Source: Buxus sempervirens
Lineage: Eukaryota > Streptophyta > Magnoliopsida > Buxales > Buxaceae
DNA length: 64,000 nucleotides
Reading direction: 5' to 3'
NCBI GenBank assembly: GCA_947561395.2
Contig: OX387187.1
Span: 40,901,829-40,965,828 of the forward strand
Part shown: piece by piece, positions 1-12,145 of the stretch
Layout of the letters: each line of letters starts with the position of its first letter
Numbering within the stretch: the first letter of the stretch is position 1
Translations under genes and position numbers: made by a program
Notes under the pieces: model-generated
Databases searched by the model: none
Told to the model about the DNA's origin: nothing
Seen by the model: only the letters and a program-made list of their open reading frames with translations

Positions 1-2258
1 TCATCTAATTTATTCAATTGATGCACTTATAAATTTGCTAATGGCTTGCTTCCTATCTTTCTTAACAATACTTAAAGTCTGGACTCAAATTTCAAAGTTC
101 AGTTCTAACAAAATCCTTTGGTGGAGATGATAAATCTTTTCTCTTTGTATCATTGCTATCAACTTCCAAGACCAAAGAATGCCATGATACCTCCTACCAG
201 GTGACTGCGTAATCCTAATCTACATAAAATCCAATTCAACTGCCTCTAGCTAAATTGATTCCCTCTTTCAATCCTTTTTTAAGGTTTGATTTTCCATTTC
301 TTCCCAAATACTAAAGTGTGGACACTCACTCCTATAAATTGTTTTACAAGCAAGTCCTTACCTCAGATCCTCATTGGAAGCCCTAATTGCTAAAATGGTT
401 CTCGTTCCCTTAAAATTTAGAATCCTTTAAGATCAGAAAATTCCAAAAAATAAAGAAACACAAAGCCATGACTCTTCATGTTTGTCTTATGTGATAAAGG
501 AATGGCAAATTTTCTAGCAAAAAGGAAAATTTTGGTGGCAACAAATTTTCCAATATAGTAAGTTTGCCCATTGCGTTAATTTATATATTATCAGGAAGTC
601 TTGGAGAAGTAACTGGTTTCATTTTTTTTTTTTAACTTCATTCTCATGCACAAATATTACCATCAGACGTGGAGTAAGAGAATGCAAGAAGCCAAGGGTT
701 TCAGACATTACAATGGAATGGCGCATAAAAAATAAAAAGGAAAAATATTCTTAAAGAATGCAATGTAAACTAGAACATTTTTTCAAGCAGAATGTGATAT
801 TTTTCAAAGGTAAGTCTCTTATTCTCTCGCCAATTCAAATATCGATGAACTAGCTAGAACATAGACGATGTCAACATAAGTGGACAACCTTTTCACTGGA
901 GATATACACCATTCCACACAAGATTAGGTCAATCTTTACTAGTTCAAACTTTGGAAATGTGCTTTTAAATGTTCCTAATAAAAAGAGAAAGAGGAACAAA
1001 AAAAAGGGTCACCACAATTCGTATAATGAAATGCAACAAATAACAACAAGGACCAAAATGGACAGAATACATCAAAAAGAAATATCAACCGTTATTTAAA
1101 CACGTTTTTTAAAGAGGCAAGTGGGTCATTCCATTTTCAAGATTATGAAGTTGTGCTGTCAGAAGAATATGATGAGGTTGTCCACTTGCAAGCATCCCTC
1201 AAATTTTCATAACTTTATTTTTTTTTTAAATTACAACTCTCCCATAACAGCATTATGAAAAGCAAACACTCTTGCAACATTTCCCCATAATTTCAATCTC
1301 TATTTTTTAGAATTTCAAATACTATTAAAAATCTCTTAATACGGCAACTCCCCTAATCTATTATTATGATGTGGCAAAATAAAATTAAAAGCATACTACA
1401 CAACACAACAACTTCAACTGATTATCTATCATGACTTTCCCAAAAAAATATATCCCCATTATTACCCTTTATTTACATGATTTTGAACTACTCACATTCA
1501 GTAGAGTAATTCAAACTTCAGTAAAAAAGAAAATAATAAGAGGATGTATCATTGGGAAAAATTCATGGTTGAAAAAAATTGAAATTGGTGTGTAGTAATT
1601 TTTAGTTTTATTTTTTCATGTTTAATTTTTAAAGTTGAAAAAAGCGGAGGGATAATTTTAATAATTTCCAAAAAATAGGGACTGAGGGACTGAAAATTAA
1701 TGGAAATAGTTGCGAATATTGCTTTTCATGGGACTCTTCTAGGATACTTTTGTTTGTAATTGAAACCAAAAAAAAAAGGAGTATTTGAGTGTTCAGTTGC
1801 AAGTGCACAACCTCATTATCTTCAAAAAATTAGACGGCCGGCTTGCCCCAATGTGGTTTAATAGAGTATTGAAAGGTAGTTTTGCAAAGAAAGTAATGTT
1901 ATTGACACACTTTCTAAAGCACCCTCTACTGTGTGTGTGTCTTTGATCAGTAATATGAGGACACATACACACACAGATGGAACTTCATGTTTATATTATG
2001 TTATGTGATTATAATACCAGCTTTATCTCAGCATAATGAATAATAAATTTACCTACGAAAAACAAAATTGCCAAATCTAAAATTGGTCATACATGTGAAA
2101 CCAACCAAAAGCAATTTAGTCAAATTCAACCAAAATTTTAGCATTGAAAATAGTTCTATATATGCCTGAAAGAAAAACTAAGTACAGATACAAAAATTAA
2201 TTTTTTTACAGAAGAGAGAAAAACACAACTTGATCGATTCACATTCCATAACATTTAC
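1..2258. other. AT-rich stretch, probably ALG12 intron; no exon seen
   Basis: This stretch follows the donor site of the fourth ALG12 exon, so on the minus strand it should be intron or further ALG12 sequence. I looked on the minus strand for the next conserved ALG12 segment and did not find it. The sequence is AT-rich with homopolymer runs and a short GT/AC-rich stretch near 1930-1975. No other gene was recognised. The remaining exons most likely lie beyond the left edge. Confidence 0.4.
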
Positions 2259-3015
2259 CGATGAAAGTACGAGGTACAGCTCCTGGGAACTCCAAATGAT
2301 CATACTGTGACACTCAATAAAAATCACCAACAAACCCCGTTAGTTCAAGCCTCAAACGCCATGCAACCATATCATAGTACACGAAAAAATAAAGACCCAA
2401 ATGAGTAAACTTACCTTGTCCAAGTGATGCTGATGGTAAAGTATATCATGCATTGCCTATGAAAGACATAAAACAAAGACAAAATTAACAAAGAGTGACA
2501 AAATTCTGTTTGGATAACTAACTGTAAACAGCATCTCGCTGAATTAAAAATTAACAGTGCTAGAAGAAGCGATTACAGAAACAAAATCTGGTAAACTAGG
2601 GAAAATACATATACAATCTAGGAATCTTCCAAATTACACCAAAATAATTAAGGCGATAAAATGAAGTCTCACAATGATAAATCACAAGTTCAAGTCCACT
2701 GTAGCGGAAAGGATGGAGAATAGAACTCAAAAAGGACAAAAAAAATTATTCCAGGTACCTGAACGTTAAAACTCTCTTCAACTTTCGTATATGGAACCAT
2801 GAAAACGTAGAACGCCGCGATCGATCCCAACAGCAAGTCCCAACCTATCAAATACCAACACAATCGAAAGATTTAAAAAAAAAAAATTCTACAAACAAGA
2901 TACAGAAAGACATGGAAACAGAGAACAGGAGATGCCATTCACCGTAAGACTCAAGAAATGTAGCAGATCTGCCAGTCGTCATGGCTTTGGGATCTTTCCC
3001 CGCTTCCGCTGCCAT
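2259..3015 (-). CDS. ALG12: ALG12-type Dol-P-Man alpha-1,6-mannosyltransferase, 5' exons only
   Basis: Four exons on the minus strand splice in frame: 3015-2943, 2844-2759, 2456-2415 and 2304-2259, each intron having GT-AG ends. They encode 82 complete codons with the landmarks LLLGSIAAFYVFMVPYTKVE, then ESFNVQAMHDILYHQHH, then DHLEFPGAVPRTFIG. This is the conserved N-terminus of the GT22-family enzyme that adds the eighth mannose to the lipid-linked oligosaccharide in the ER membrane (EBS4 in Arabidopsis). The first hydrophobic segment and the acidic loop with VEESFNVQ are visible. The ATG at 3015 is followed by about 20 poorly conserved residues, as is common at this end. A second in-frame Met lies 11 codons further on. 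The gene is cut by the window edge or by a very long fourth intron. Family assignment is firm; that the gene is intact is inferred. Confidence 0.85.
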
Positions 3016-3510
3016 TGCAGGGGAGATACAGTACAGACTACAGAGAGAGGGAAAGAGAGAGACCGCGCCTCGTCTACGTTCGAGTTGGAGCGAGACGAAT
3101 GCCGTTGCGGGAACGAGGCCTTAACCCTCATCCATGGAGAATTCGGACAATGGCTCCATGAATGACCAAAATCTAAATTCTTTCGGCCCGGAACTTCTGG
3201 ATTCAAATTGGGCCCTCTCTAGTCCCCAATATAGAGACGGGTTGGGCTACTTAGGATCCAAATCATCCCAGCTATTTGCCAGCTGTCAGCCAGCTGTTAG
3301 ACAGCTGTGTGAGCGGGATGCTTCACGTGGAGCATCCAACGGTTACATGGGGCAGTTTGCGGTTTCGGCAGCGTCAATACTGGGCCTAGTTTTAAGCTGC
3401 TGTTTAATTTGGGCTCGACTCGGCCCTTCTTCAACCCAACTTGATAGTAGTGTCTGCCCAACTATTTAAGTTTTAGTGTACTATTTTTGTGATGCTTTGA
3501 CTTATTTTCC
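3016..3510. promoter_or_regulatory. ALG12 upstream region
   Basis: The region between the ALG12 start codon and the LINE poly-T tract is GC-richer than its surroundings. It should hold the ALG12 5' UTR and promoter. It contains a GAGA-like stretch around 3045-3062 and repeated CAGCTGT motifs near 3280-3310. A 111-codon open frame on the plus strand (3134-3469) resembles no family I know and has no sign of splicing, so I do not call it a gene. No clear TATA box was found. Confidence 0.35.
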
Positions 3511-5604
3511 TTTTTTTTTTTTTTTTTTTATTTTAAGACAAACAAATTACAAAGAAAAAGGAAATAAGGACAGGAAAACAATTAGTCAGGGATACATCGA
3601 GCATGTGCACGACCCATGAAGTCATCGTTCACAAGAGATCTTATGCACACAGGAAGGTTTTTTTACCAGAAACAGGGGTACCTTTCCATCGCAAATTTCG
3701 CCAAGCCATCTGCTACAAAGTTGGCTTCTCTGTAGATCTTAGATAATCGATAAGAGATGAACAATCCACATAGATTTCGAGCCTCCTCCACAAGGTGCTG
3801 AATCCTCTAAGGGGTTGGGGCTGTTTTCAGAAAAGCCTCCACTATAGTGCTGGAGTCGCTCTCAAAATGGACGAGTCTGCAGTTGAGGGCTAACGCAATC
3901 TTAATTCCTTCGAGGAGAGCAGTAGCTTCGGCCACAAGCCCATCAGTGCAGCCGATTACATCAGCAAGTGCTCCATCTACATTTCCATCTGAATCCCAAA
4001 CCACGATGCCAAGTGCCGCATTGCCCGGGTGTGCGCACCTAAACCTGGCCTAGATCGCACACCGGGCGCACGTTTGGTGCGTGCCTCGGGACATTCGGAG
4101 TCGCCACTGCCTGAGAGTGCAGGCAGACACGGTTTTGCCTTAACCGGGTCTAAGTCTGGTCTGCGGCTTATTAGAGATCTAGCTAAGTCCTCGGTTACGG
4201 TTCGGGGAAGTCCTAAAGACACCCCGGTCCGCCCCATCGGTCTGACGGGTCCCTCGGGTCTCCCTGGTTTTTGAGTCAATCTCACCCTTCCTAGGCCAGC
4301 ATGCTACCTTGTTAGGTCTGGCGGGGCCCTCTGGAGGTGTGGGTCCCCTTTAGCTTGATTTTATCTTTTTATTTATCTAGATGAAGTGGGTCGGACCCGG
4401 GTCCCGTTGGAAGACCCGTGGGTTGCCATGGTTGGGCCTTGGGCCCAATTGGGTTATTGGGTAACCCATTTGGTTATCTTATTAAGTTTTATTTATTTAC
4501 AATTTTTGTTTGGGCTTAGTGGGCTTGGAATGGGCCCATTAGCCAAAGTCCAGTGGCCTTGGGCCCGGGTTTGGGCCGGTCTAAGATGGGCCCCACAGTG
4601 GGCCCAGGGTGGTCTTGGTGGGCCCATCTAGGCCCAAAGTCCTCAAATGGGCTTAAGATAGCCCAAATAATTTAAGAAACTGGTTCAGGCCGGTTTGGGT
4701 TGAATTGGGTTTAACCGGGCCAGATAAATTAATTTTTAAGTCATTTTTCTCATCTGACCGCACTCTCAGAGCGGTTTGGTCAGAACCGCTCTGTATGTGC
4801 GGTTGCTGCTCAGTTTTATTTGTTTGCGCCGATTTCGATCAGGATCACTTTGGTGACTTTTCTGGGGCTTCGGGCAACATCCGCCGGGCTTCTGCTTTCC
4901 TTCCCAATGTTACATTTTCTTCATTTGGCTTATAAAGCCATTTCTTCCCTCTTCATGTTCTTTGTAGTCATAGGATTCTTCCTCCTTTTTTTTTTTTCAG
5001 TCCATCACAATCATTATCTAATAGGGAAAAGGGGAGATTACAGGGGACATCAGATGTTAAAAAAGACTTCAATCTTCTTCCCACAATGAAGATCAAATGG
5101 GATTAAATTCTCTTTTCGAAACATTTTAGGTAACCTATTGTTATCCCCTCCTTTTTGCGTAGGAATGATCATTTTTGGATCAAGTGCTCATCACATACAG
5201 CAGCCAAAATATGTTAGAAATGACATAATGAAAATAATAGAAGAAAAGTAAGTGAAGAAGAAAGAAAAGGTGATTAAAAATTCACTTAATTTAGTAAGAA
5301 TACTTACAATGCAATGTCTAAGTGATTTTGATGATTACTTCAAGTCCGAGCGAATTGGGCAGCGCTTCCGCGTCTCCTTGAGTTTCCAAATTGGGTTTTG
5401 AAAGGGGTTTGGTGGGGTTCCTTCATTAGCTATGTGAGAAGAAGGGGTTTAGGCATGGTTTTGGCGAGGTAAGGGGTATTTTGGGTATTCCAATGTTTGG
5501 GATTGGGTGCTACAGCATCTGGACAGAGTTTCGGATGAGCAGAGGACAGGGAGAGGGTGTGGGGACCGAGGGACCAGCTTGTTTCAAATGGGGGGGTGGC
5601 CCTC

Positions 5605-5612
5605 TATTTATA
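5605..5612 (-). promoter_or_regulatory. TATA box of the solo LTR
   Basis: On the minus strand the sequence reads GCCTATAAATAGAGGG. The same GCCTATAAATAG core occurs in the second long LTR at 14889, in the matching position below a palindrome array. This marks the start of the transcribed part of the LTR and fixes its orientation. Confidence 0.7.
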
Positions 5613-5628
5613 GGCAAAAAAGTGTCGG

Positions 5629-5853
5629 AACCGTACTTGAAGTGCGGTTTGGTCACAACCGTACTTTAAGTGCGGTTGTGACAAAAATGCACTAAAAAAA
5701 TCAAAAACCGTACTTTAAGTGCGGTTGGCATTCAACACGTGCAAATCGGCGTGAATCTGCCAGCTGTCGCCGTACAGGACACGCGTCCACCTTCTAGAAG
5801 ATCAAACCGTATCTGAAGTGCGGTTCGGACCAAACCGTTCTTTAAGTGCGGTT
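5629..5853 (-). repeat. Array of five imperfect palindromes in the LTR promoter
   Basis: Five copies of a motif like ACCGTACTTTAAGTGCGGT begin at 5629, 5657, 5706, 5805 and 5833. Each is nearly its own reverse complement, with the ends AACCG and CGGTT. They sit just upstream of the TATA box in the orientation of the LTR. Two more relatives lie downstream in the LTR body at 4756-4776 and 4784-4804. The pattern is visible directly. A role as protein-binding sites is inferred. Confidence 0.85.
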
Positions 5854-8800
5854 TCGCACGTTTTTTAAATGCCGGATTTCAAATAGTTTATGAAATTTGA
5901 TTTTTAATAACGATTTTAATCGATTTTATTATTATTTTATTATAAAATCCGAGATTCTTTATAACTATATTATTAAAATATTCAAAATATCTAAAATTAT
6001 TTTATTAAAACATTAATATATGATTATTTTATTTATTTGTTCATTTATTTTGCTTTATTCTGCTGTTTTTGCCAAACGGGCAGTTTTCTTGAAATTTCAA
6101 CTGCCCATAACTTCTTCATCTGGTGTCCGATTTGAGCAAACTTAATGTCGTTGGAATCATCTCGGAACCAGTTATCTATTGAGATCAATCTTGGCAGTTG
6201 GATTGGGGCCGAGCAAAAAGTCAACTTTTTGCTTTCTGGAAGTTTGACCGGGCCATATTTTTCTCTCCTGGACTCCGATTCCAGCAAACTCAGTTGCGTT
6301 AGAACCGTGTCGAAATGCTCTTTTCAATGATGTAAAGTTTGATGGCCAAATTATCTTGAATCAAAAAGTCAATTTTTTGACCCCCTCAGGGTTTGACTAA
6401 AAGTTTGACTTTTCATTTTTTGCCATTTTAGGGGTGCAAAAATCAGGTGTCTACACCGGGCATCCATTCGCAGCACCATCAACATTGATCTTTGTCCATC
6501 CTTGCCTCGGTCTCTCCCATCTGATGAAAACCTCAGACGTCCCTCCTCTTGAAGTGCTATTGTGCTGAGCAATTATATCCGAATCCCTCTGCAAGTCATA
6601 AAAATGAGCCGATATAAGTCTTACCTATGGAACAATTTTTTCAAATACTGCACGATTCCTAGCATTCCATATAAGCCAACATAAATTTGCCCAAGCAGAC
6701 TCATAATACATAGGCCGACCATTCCCCATGTCACGGAGCTTAAAAAAGTAGTCAAAAACCCACTGCTTTGAGTTTTGTAACTGAGTGTTGTCAGGAAGCC
6801 TGCCTCCCATTAGACCAAAGCCCTCACAAGCTCACATTTTAAAGAAGAGGTGTAAATGGGTTTCATGGTCATTGCCACAGAGGGTACACATCTCAAGAGG
6901 GACACCAATCCTGCTGTGTAATATATCATTGGTTGATTACCTTCATTTAAAATCTTCCATAATAGAAGCCGAATTTTCTGGGCACAAGGTATGTGCCACA
7001 CTTTTAACCAGTTTCTGTCCTCATCATTTGGAGAAGGGGTAGAGGAATTACATAGCAATTTGTAGGTGGATGATACAGAGTGCATACCTGACGCCGTGCC
7101 CGACCAAACCAGCTTATCTTGAACAGCAAATTTATTGATAGGTATCATACTTATCCTTTGGGCAATTTGCTCTGGCCACAATTCTCTGAGTTTGTTGATT
7201 TTCCAGGTTCTAGAGTTCTGATCAATCAAGTTACTCACCTTGCCGTCAACACTTTCACTATCATCGACCATTTGTTCTGCTATATCTGGTTCAGACTAGC
7301 TCTTGTCACGGATGTCCACTGAGGAACCATCGGCTAGCAGCCATCTCTTTCCTTTATCAAAAATTTCTCTAGATCTGCAAATTTGCTTCCACAGCCAGGA
7401 GTCTTTCTTTTTCGCTTTGGCCTGCACAAACCCAGTGTTAGCAAAGTATTTAGCTTTAAGAATCTTGGTCCAAATTTTTTCCTCGCCTTTAGCCAAACTC
7501 CAAGAGATTTTTGATAGCAAAGCATTGTTGAAGTTTTTACTGTCCTTGATGTTTAACCCACCACACCTCAAAGGAAGGCAAACTTTCTCACAACATATTG
7601 AGTTAAATGTCTTTTCCTTGCCATGTTTATGCCAGAAAAAGTTTCGAGCCTCTTTATCAATTTCATTCGCTACCTTGCAAGGCATCTTAACCGCACTCAT
7701 CACATACTGACTTGGGCTGAGTAAAACAGAGTTGATAAGAGTAATTCGCCCAGCCTGAGTTAGCCATTTTTCTTTCCATCCAGCTAATCTTCTATTGATT
7801 TTCTCCATCAAGTCCCTAAAATGGTTAGCTTTTGGCGCATTCAAGAATATAAGAAGACCCAGATATTTGCTGAGCTTTTTAGCTGATTTAATCCCAAAAT
7901 TCCTGGCAATCCTTCCCTTAGCTTGACCCTTAATGCCGGGGCTGATGTAGAGTTTGGATTTGGCTAAATTCATCTTGTGACCTGCCATCTCACAAAACCC
8001 ATTAACAATAGCCATGATGTGATTAATATTTGAATCAGAAGTTCTACCAAAAAGAAGTAAATCATCTGCATATAGCAAATGACTTACCGGTTCAACCAAC
8101 CTGGAGGCCCTAATGCCATGAATCAAATTCTAATGTTCTGCTCTAACCAACGCAGAAGAGAGCACTTGTTGGGTTATTATGAAAATGAAAGGGGACAGAG
8201 GGTCGCCCTGTCTTATCCCACGAGAAGGTCTAATTAACCCACAAGGCTGACCATTAATCATGACAGTATAGGTGACCGAGGTGATACAGTACATCATAAG
8301 CTTGACATAATTACAATTAAACCCGAAGGAAAGCAGCGTCTTTTCAATAAATTCCCATTGGACTCTATCATAAGCCTTGGCTATGTCAAGCTTAGTGGCG
8401 AAGAGACCCTGGCTGCTGTTTTTATGCTTTTTTCTTTTAATGGTTTGAAACAACTCTTGAGCAGCCAGGATATTTTCCTGAATTTTCCTGCTAGGGACAA
8501 AGGCTCCCTGGTGTGGGTAAATCATCTTAACAATCAGAGGTCTCCTCTGTCAACAAGGATTCTAGAAATGATCTTATAACCGAAGTTGCATAGGCTAATG
8601 GGTCTATATTCTCCAAGTTTTTTGTGACTTTCACATTTAGGTATCAACACAATATAAGTGTGGCTTAATTTTTCATCAAAATAGCCATTAAGAAAAAAAA
8701 ATTTTACAACCATACTTACCTCATCCTTAACAGTGTCCCAATATGTCTGGTAAAATATGTCTTGAAAACCATCCGGGCCTGGGCTTTTGAGTCCACCAAG

Positions 8801-10095
8801 TTTCTTGATAGCAGCTCATATTTCCTGATCAGAGACAGGTCTAGAAAGACCTTCATTCTCACTTTCACTGATAACAGGAGAGATATGAGAAAGCATCGAA
8901 TACTCTCTCTCTTTGTTATCCTCCTTGAAAACATCACTGAAATAGTCTATTATCATGCTTTCAACTTCTGCTGGTTCCCTCCTCATTATAATCATTTTTT
9001 ATAGACACAATTTTGTTGGAATGTCTTCTGCTGATTGTAGTTAGGTGGAAGAATTTGGTGTTCAAATCCCCCTCCTTAAGCCACTTTATCCTCGACTTCT
9101 GCATCCAAAATTTCTCTTGTGCGTGAAGAGCCTCGATGTATTCTCTGTTAACTTCTCTTTCTCTATTCTCCAGAGTCTGATCATCACAATTCTCAAGCAG
9201 TTTTGGAATATACTTCTGTTCATTGTACATCACTTTGACTCTCTTGTTAACATCTCCAACAATATCCTTGTTCCAGCATGATAGGTTGTTTTTTAGGTGC
9301 TTCAATTTTTCGCTAAGGCTGCCCCTGCTTGTCATCTGGCTGCCTTCAATAATCTTTTTGCAATTGGGCTCATCGATCCAAAATTTTTCGAATCTGAAAA
9401 CCTTTCTCCTGTTGGTCATGTCATTATTAAGGTTAAGGCATAGTGGGGCATGGTCGGACCCAACAATGGCGTCTTGCCACAGCACACAATTGGGGAATAG
9501 CAAAGACCATTCGGTGCTGGCAAGGACTCTGTCAATTCTTTCTCTAATCCGACCAGTCCCCATCCTGCCGTTAGACCAGGAGAACTTCATCCCTTTGCAG
9601 GGGAGGTCAAATAAAAAACAATCATTGATAAAATCAGCAAACAGGCTAGCTTTTTGAGAGTGAACCGGATTTCCCTCGCGACATTAAAATCCCCAATCGC
9701 ATACCACGGCTCGGTCGATTCCTGTGCCAGTCTTCTCAGGGTGGTCCATTGTTCAACTTGCCTTTGGACACAAGAGCTGGCGTGAACGAAAGATAGATTG
9801 AAATTCTCACCGCTAGTCCCTCTGATATTAGTATTGATGCACCAACTCATAGCCTCATCGATTGTAACTGTGCAGGAATTGTCCCACATCACCCAATAAC
9901 CCTCAGCTCTATCATTCGCCGGACTCCACTAGCAATCGGGGAAGCCCATGCCTCTACTGTACCTTTCCGACTTTCGGTTGTCCATCAAAGTCTCAGACAA
10001 AAAAAGAACATTTGGTCCACTCATGTGCACAAGATTGCGCAAACGGAGCCTTGCCGGGGGTCGACCCAGTCCCCGGCAGTTCCAAGCAATAATTT

Positions 10096-11601
10096 TCATT
10101 TTGGAGAAGCCGGCCGACTGGGGCCGGAGGAAGAAGGAGAGGGAGAAGAATGAGAACTGTCACTGATCGAGTAGACTTCAGAAATTTGAGGGGAGGCTTT
10201 TCTTTTTTTAGACGGGCCTTGGGCCCCCTCTTCCACAACTAACCTGAGCTGATCCCTGTTGGAGCAAATCCTGGGTTGACTTATAAATGTGCTTCTGGGC
10301 TTGGGACGTCCCACCATCCTAGCTTTGGGCCTACTGGAGTTGATCAAAGCTGGGCCCATCTCATGAAGAGTTAAGTTGGGTGATAGGCTGAGCGAAATGC
10401 TTGGTCCATTATTATTCTCGTGAGCCCCAAATTTGAAGAAACTTGATTCAAGCAGATTCGGCCCCTTCCACGTGGACCCATCAGGTGAAACCGGTAAGTT
10501 GCCGTTGCAGCTAACAGTCGCACATGGCTCGAGACCAGCACAGCCGACTCTGTCACTCCAGCAATCAGTCGTGTCCATGTCAGGCAACTGAAGAGAGTCT
10601 TGCTGAGTACGCGACCGAGTCGAGGTCTCCTCATTCCCCTCCAAACTCGACCGACGACTCGGAGCTTGACTCGGCACCAGACTTGCAAGCTTTTGACTCG
10701 GCCTGAAGGGGCTCTTGGTAAGGGGGTTTCGTCTCCTTTTCGTCGGGATGGCAAGCTCCCCATTGTACTTCCTGCAAACACTATTATCTAGACCAGAAGA
10801 CTTAACAACAAAAGGGTTAGGACAGCATAAGATGGAGTGCCCAATAATGCCACAAGAAAAACAAAAAGATGGAAGGTTTTCGAATATGAAATCTAACCAA
10901 ATATTAACACCCTGCTTAACTTCAAACAAAATACTAGACAGAAGCGGTTTATCAATGGGGAGCCGGATTTTAGCCGAAACATCCGTCGCTTGGAGGTCGT
11001 CCTCGTCTATCTCCGTCTCCAACCCGGAGCCGAACAAACCGACCAAGTCTCTGATGATCTTGTCATCATGAAACTTCTTAGGCAAACCAAGGATTTTCAT
11101 CCAAAGAGTGATATGGCTAAAGATGAATGAAGCCGCCATCTCTTCATCTTGAACCTCATCCATGAGAGTCATAGATGAATTGATGACCCAAGGCTAGGAC
11201 TGCAGCACTCTGTCTCTCTCATCTTTAGAAGAGAAACCCAAAATGAAGCGCCTAGGGGCAACCTTAAGGCACTTGCAGATCTTGATGTCTTTCCATAGAC
11301 GACTACAGGCGTTTTTGAAAGAGTTGGTTTGGGCATCCTCATCACACAACTGGCACACAATGAGGTTGTTCCATTTTTCCTCAACACGCCTTCTATCTTC
11401 ATCAGCGGGTCTAAAGACCTTATCCGGCCTTGGAGGAATGAAAAGCTTTTGCAGGTTAGTTGTGAGGTCATCCATGAGATAGGGCAACAAAGGGCTCGAG
11501 AGGAAATCTACACCACCGAAGCGTTTCCAAGAAAAAACACCCAGGACCGAACAGCCACCCGCAGAGGACCAAGCTTCAGGCGAGGGAAGAGGGGGCCTCA
11601 A
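10096..11601 (-). pseudogene. LINE ORF1 (zinc-knuckle RNA-binding protein), one nonsense codon
   Basis: Two open stretches in one frame, 11601-11194 and 11172-10096, are separated by a single TAG near 11194. Read through, they give a DUF4283-like N-terminal domain (around the KWNNLIVCQLCDED and RRFILGFSSKDE segments), a second globular part with LPIDKPLLSS, and a CCHC-type zinc knuckle, CFSCGIIGHSILCC. A long low-complexity C-terminal tail rich in Ser, Pro and Arg follows. This is the architecture of plant L1 ORF1, which binds the LINE RNA. The true initiator may be the internal Met before DDLTTNLQKLF. The stop codon TGA overlaps the ORF2 start. Confidence 0.85.
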
Positions 11602-11800
11602 GACCGATTAGAATACAGTCATGAGGGAAACAACGAAGGGAGAAGGGAACCTTCAAAGCAGCTTTTTGCGCCTTCACACAATGCCTTTTTGAGCCCGCTA
11701 AGGCCAAATTTCCAATTAATCTCATACCCCATCAAAAGCGTATGTTCGAATATGAATCTAAGATAATTTAATAAAATTTATTAGATTGCATAGTTTATTT

Positions 11801-12145
11801 GGGGAAATTGGTTTTGGCATATTTTTTAAAAATAATCCATATTCAATCACCTAATTCTTGCTAATTGAAAAGTAGTAATACTTTTTTAAAATAAGAATCA
11901 ATGTTCTTTTACTGTTCAAAAGGATTTTTTTCAAAAATGCCCTCAAAATAAATGTTAACAATTTGTTTGTTATTGATGTTAAAGAGTCTTTTCTAGGGTA
12001 TTTTTGGAAGAAATCCTCTGAGAATAATAAAATGACACTCATTCCCAATTATTTTTAAAAAGAACCATTACTTTTCAATTACAGAGAATTAGGTGATTAA
12101 ATATGAATTATGTTTAAAAAGTATAACTAAAAACTACTTTTTCTG
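11801..12145. mobile_element. MITE copy 1, long inverted repeats, TSD GTTTATTT
   Basis: The left arm (GGGGAAATTGGTTTT onward) and the reverse complement of the right arm match over more than 100 bases, including the shared string AATCACCTAATTCT. An 8-bp direct repeat GTTTATTT flanks it at 11793-11800 and 12146-12153, which fits a hAT-type insertion. Related copies lie at 44615 and 63594. It has no coding capacity. Confidence 0.8.

Larger units (their letters stand above)
4030..6455 (-). mobile_element. Solo LTR of a long-LTR Ty3/gypsy-type element, inserted in the LINE RNase H domain
   Basis: The 2426-bp unit is flanked by a perfect 5-bp target duplication CCGGG (4025-4029 and 6456-6460). 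Read on the minus strand it begins TGTAGACACC and ends GGTGCGCACA, near-inverted ends typical of Ty3/gypsy LTRs. It has a TATA box on the minus strand at 5605-5612. There is no gag-pol or primer binding site, so it is a solo LTR left by recombination between two LTRs. Deleting it with one TSD copy restores an uninterrupted RNase H frame. Near its 3' end it has an AGTGGCGACTCC-like block that is also seen in the LTR at 14024. The open frames inside it are not genes. Confidence 0.9.
3592..10099 (-). pseudogene. LINE ORF2 (endonuclease, reverse transcriptase, RNase H), broken
   Basis: ORF2 starts at the ATG at 10099 with IIAWNCRGLGRPPARLR, the endonuclease N-terminus, and continues through SETLMDN and YAIGDFN. 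SDHAPL near 9460 is the catalytic His end of the endonuclease. Reverse transcriptase motifs follow: KLDIAKAYDRVQW and RQGDPLSPFIF (8525-8130), then HLLYADDLLLFG (8126-7296). A later segment ends in LCWLIWNARNRAVFEK (near 6640). RNase H begins with WTKINVDGAANG (about 6470) and resumes after the LTR with VVWDSDGNVDGALAD (from 4004). Damage includes a stop near 9930, a frameshift in the endonuclease near 9650, stops near 8127, 7294 and 3807, a shift near 6810, and the LTR insertion. The element cannot make an active protein. Confidence 0.85.
3511..11740 (-). mobile_element. L1-type LINE retrotransposon, nearly full length, with a nested solo LTR
   Basis: A plant L1 element lies on the minus strand. 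From its 5' end (near 11740) it has ORF1 with a zinc knuckle, ORF2 with endonuclease, reverse transcriptase, a cysteine/tryptophan-type C-terminal segment and RNase H, and a 3' poly-A tail seen as a T run at 3511-3529. Removing the 2426-bp LTR at 4030-6455 leaves about 5.8 kb, the usual size of plant L1. I found no convincing target duplication, so the 5' boundary is approximate. The reading frames carry only a few stops and shifts, so the insertion is moderately old. Confidence 0.9.

Noticed and set aside
3134..3469. 111-codon open frame upstream of ALG12 on the opposite strand
   Set aside because: No family resemblance, no splice or promoter context, and it lies where the ALG12 promoter is expected.
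4386..4631. Open frames inside the solo LTR
   Set aside because: They fall in a GC-rich LTR body between a clear target duplication and match no protein family.
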